NCBI GenBank assembly: GCA_003554345.1
Contig: PWGE01000363.1
Coordinates: 1 to 5,753 of the forward strand
Source of the DNA: Candidatus Sumerlaeota bacterium
GTDB lineage: Bacteria > Sumerlaeota > T1SED10-198M
Length of the DNA: 5,753 bases
Direction: 5' to 3'
The position numbers were made by a program, and so were the translations under genes. The notes beneath the pieces were generated by a model. The model searched no databases. It was not told the DNA's origin and worked only from the letters and a program-made list of their open reading frames with translations. How positions within the stretch are numbered: the first letter of the stretch is position 1; every line of letters starts with the position of its first letter. Shown here piece by piece: positions 5,046-5,753 of the stretch.

Positions 5046-5753
5046 TTATCCTTTCAATCCTATCACCCTCCCTATTTCTCTCGCCGTATCAAAGGAAGCA
5101 TGCTTTTTGGCATACAGCTTGAGGCGTTCCCTCATCATGGTGTATTCTTTACTGAGTAGAAGTTCTCTAACAATACTGCCCACTCCTTCATTCTCCCCTA
5201 CCGCAACCGCCATCTTTTTCTCTGTAAAATATTCCAGGTTGCCTTCTTCCTGTCCTTTGATGACGGGAATCAGTATCATCGGTAAATGACAGTTCATAGC
5301 CTCTGTAATAGTTACCCCCCCTGGTTTTGTTATCAGAAGTTCTGCAGAATGCATGAAACGATGTATGTCTTCCCGATGTCCCAGCACCTTGATGTTTGTC
5401 TGAAATGTCTGCTGGATATCACGTAACCTTTCAAGAATTTCCCGATCATTTCCGCAGATGAAAATAAAAGTGAATTTCTGATATTCTTTTTCCAGGGATA
5501 GCAAAAAGATTTCAGAAAGCTTTTCAATACCAATACCCAATCCACCACCCATTATAAGAATTATTTTCTGTTGGGGAGAAATACCTAACTCTTTACAAAG
5601 GGCATTTCTATCGACAGTACAGTTAAAGTCTCCTGTGATAGGCATACCATAGTCAAATATTTTTCCACCTTCAATCCCGTTGTCTACAAGATATTCCGCC
5701 TGTTCTTTCTGGGGCACAAAATAACGATCAACCTCCGGACTAAGCCAGTAAGA
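5046..5753 (-). CDS. UgtP/MGDG synthase-like glycosyltransferase (GT28), C-terminal part
   Basis: Read on the minus strand, the frame is open from the window edge (5753) to the TAA at 5046-5048, giving 235 residues without the true start. A GTG at 5715-5717 is only an internal valine: the codons before it (SYWLSPEVDRYF) continue the family pattern W-x(n)-D-x-Y-F-V. Members transfer a sugar from a UDP-sugar to diacylglycerol at the inner face of the cytoplasmic membrane, making mono- or diglycosyl-diacylglycerol. The C-terminal nucleotide-binding half is intact. It has GMPI (36-39 of the visible part), the glycine-rich MGGGLGIG (68-75), a LGHREDIHRFMHSAELLITKPGG region (124-146; TKPGG at 142-146) with TITEAM, and the P-x-x-x-GQEEGN segment (163-172) that contacts the UDP-sugar, closely resembling Bacillus UgtP. 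The N-terminal acceptor-binding half is outside the window, so sugar and acceptor cannot be assigned; MurG is less likely given the KPGG-TEA and GQEE-N pattern. Confidence 0.85.
   Translation of the reverse strand, partial: SYWLSPEVDRYFVPQKEQAEYLVDNGIEGGKIFDYGMPITGDFNCTVDRNALCKELGISPQQKIILIMGGGLGIGIEKLSEIFLLSLEKEYQKFTFIFICGNDREILERLRDIQQTFQTNIKVLGHREDIHRFMHSAELLITKPGGVTITEAMNCHLPMILIPVIKGQEEGNLEYFTEKKMAVAVGENEGVGSIVRELLLSKEYTMMRERLKLYAKKHASFDTAREIGRVIGLKG

Noticed and set aside
5715-5717. GTG at 5715-5717 as the start of a complete 223-residue minus-strand gene
   Set aside because: The frame stays open to the window edge and the upstream residues (W...D-R-Y-F) fit the GT28 family, so the gene is simply cut by the window.
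1-5753. A CRISPR array, toxin-antitoxin pair or defence system
   Set aside because: No regularly spaced repeats, no small paired genes and no nuclease or defence-type domain could be found on either strand.

Overview
The window carries six protein genes and one tRNA gene from a moderately AT-rich bacterium. It has four recognisable sigma70-type promoters, and two proteins with cleavable-looking signal peptides and tetratricopeptide (TPR) repeats. The combination of exported TPR proteins, a stand-alone receiver-ATPase signalling protein and a UgtP/MGDG-synthase-like glycolipid glycosyltransferase would fit a diderm such as a spirochaete. That assignment is a guess from gene content; nothing here fixes the phylum.

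Layout from left to right: the 3' end of a tsaB-like gene (tRNA t6A synthesis) overlaps by 4 bases (ATGA) a SPOUT-fold RNA methyltransferase of the TM1570 type, so the left edge is a tRNA/rRNA modification operon. Next, behind its own promoter and without a Shine-Dalgarno sequence, is a receiver domain fused to a GHKL/RsbW-like ATPase domain. Another promoter follows, then a short exported TPR protein whose start is best moved to an ATG inside the longest reading frame. A tRNA-Ser(GGA) with encoded CCA and its own TTGACA-type promoter comes next. After a roughly 320-base non-coding stretch, a fourth promoter drives a large exported protein with a small N-terminal beta domain and about a dozen TPR-like units. 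The promoter spacer of this last gene contains a clean inverted repeat that looks like an operator.

At the right edge, on the minus strand, is the C-terminal part of a GT28-family glycosyltransferase. Its stop codon abuts the stop of the large TPR gene with no intervening base.

Most genes look like ordinary chromosomal housekeeping or envelope genes. I found no mobile element, CRISPR array or integrase and no sign of a defence island. The most distinctive items are the receiver-GHKL fusion, the large beta-domain/TPR protein with its operator-like promoter and a small overlapping upstream reading frame, and the zero-gap convergent gene end.
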